This document shows positions 63,620-64,000 of a DNA stretch of 64,000 nt, one piece after another. The stretch is from Streptomyces sp. NBC_01275. Lineage in GTDB: Bacteria > Actinomycetota > Actinomycetes > Streptomycetales > Streptomycetaceae. A program made the position numbers and the translations under genes. Location of the stretch: NCBI RefSeq assembly GCF_026340655.1, contig NZ_JAPEOZ010000001.1:5208001-5272000 (forward strand). Reading direction: 5' to 3'. Position 1 is the first letter of the stretch. Each line of letters begins with the position of its first letter. The notes beneath the pieces were generated by a model. That model was not told the origin of the DNA and did no database searches. It saw only the letters and a list, made by a program, of their open reading frames with translations.

Positions 63620-64000
63620 GTGCCAGACATCCGCATCCCATCCTTCAGCTACAGCTTCACCGAGTCCGACGTCGCCTTCATCACGGACGAGGTCGGTCGG
63701 CTCTTCCGCGAGGGTCGGCACCTGACCATGGGCGCCCACGGAGAGGCCCTGGAGGAGGAGTTCGTCCGCTACACCGGCGTCCGCCACGCGGTCTCCGTCG
63801 CCAGCGGCACCGCAGCCCTGGAGATCGCGCTCCGTTCGCTCGACGTGGCCGGCGGCGAGGTCGTCGTACCCACCAACACCTTCGGCGCCACCGTGGTGTC
63901 GGTGCTGCGGGCCGGTGCCGTCCCGGTGTTCGCCGACACGGGCGACGACATGTCGGTGAGCGTGGCGGACGTGGCAGCCAAGCTCGGACCACGCGTCCGC
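63620..64000 (+). CDS. DegT/DnrJ/EryC1 aminotransferase, N-terminal part (runs off the window)
   Basis: GGAGG lies 11 bases before the GTG at 63620 and the frame stays open to the window end (127 codons). The start VPDIRIPSFSYSFTESDV and the motif SGTAALEIALRSLDV, followed by VVVPTNTFGATVVSVLRAGA, are the cofactor-binding N-terminal region of sugar aminotransferases. Only this part is visible, so the active lysine cannot be checked. It is the second such enzyme of the operon. Confidence 0.85.
   Translation, partial: MPDIRIPSFSYSFTESDVAFITDEVGRLFREGRHLTMGAHGEALEEEFVRYTGVRHAVSVASGTAALEIALRSLDVAGGEVVVPTNTFGATVVSVLRAGAVPVFADTGDDMSVSVADVAAKLGPRVR

Overview
The window is high-GC actinobacterial chromosome, almost certainly Streptomyces. 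Coding density is high, GTG and TTG starts are common, and neighbouring genes are often joined by GTGA/ATGA/TTGA stop-start overlaps. The run ybaB-recR-DUF5063 ... ask-asd-sigma factor follows the gene order I know from Streptomyces coelicolor around its recR and ask genes. Assignments rest on reading motifs in the translated sequence; no database search was possible.

Region 1 (1-34.6 kb) looks like conserved chromosome. It holds a GT2 plus membrane glycosyltransferase coupled to a GntR regulator, a class III aminotransferase, a DJ-1/MarR pair with palindromic operators, a transmembrane Ser/Thr kinase, a membrane protein with a phosphate-binding-like domain, a SLATT-type membrane protein, ybaB, recR and a DUF5063 gene. 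A 1483-aa protein with an Hsp90-type (GHKL) ATPase and about eight tandem winged-helix-like repeats follows, then a TauE/SafE permease, a two-component system, ask-asd, a sigma factor with a membrane partner, SURF1, an S9 peptidase, a SLOG-like protein, a TrkA-N channel-like protein and a YraQ-type permease pair.

Region 2 (34.6-38.8 kb) is a scar between conserved and accessory DNA. It has a DUF4254 gene and a second gene, each with a one-base frameshift, a glycosyltransferase, a complete tyrosyl-tRNA synthetase gene and a decayed HAD phosphatase fragment. Base composition is visibly less GC-rich in part of it.

Region 3 (38.8-57.3 kb) is a type IV secretion / conjugation-like locus in the Tn916/pCW3 (Tcp) order: TcpC-like, small TcpD-like, TcpE-like, VirB4/TcpF-like ATPase, VirB6/TcpH-like channel protein, and an NlpC/P60 wall hydrolase (TcpG-like). 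Lipoproteins, further membrane proteins, a ribbon-helix-helix protein and a ParA-like ATPase accompany them. I see no relaxase, coupling protein, integrase or transposase.

Region 4 (57.4-64 kb, running off the edge) is a sugar/glycan or natural-product operon: UDP-glucuronate decarboxylase-like enzyme, DegT aminotransferase, GT2 fused to HEAT repeats, CDP-paratose 2-epimerase-like enzyme, cobalamin-binding radical SAM enzyme, and a second DegT aminotransferase (partial).

The main new signal is a short palindromic operator, core GTMTATAC (perfect form TGTGTATATACACA). It occurs about ten times between 38.77 and 57.41 kb, in front of nearly every transcription unit of the secretion locus and in front of the sugar operon, and I found it nowhere else in the window. 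Tandem copies sit 21, 42 and 73 bp apart, close to whole helical turns. This suggests one regulator controls both the secretion machine and the sugar pathway.
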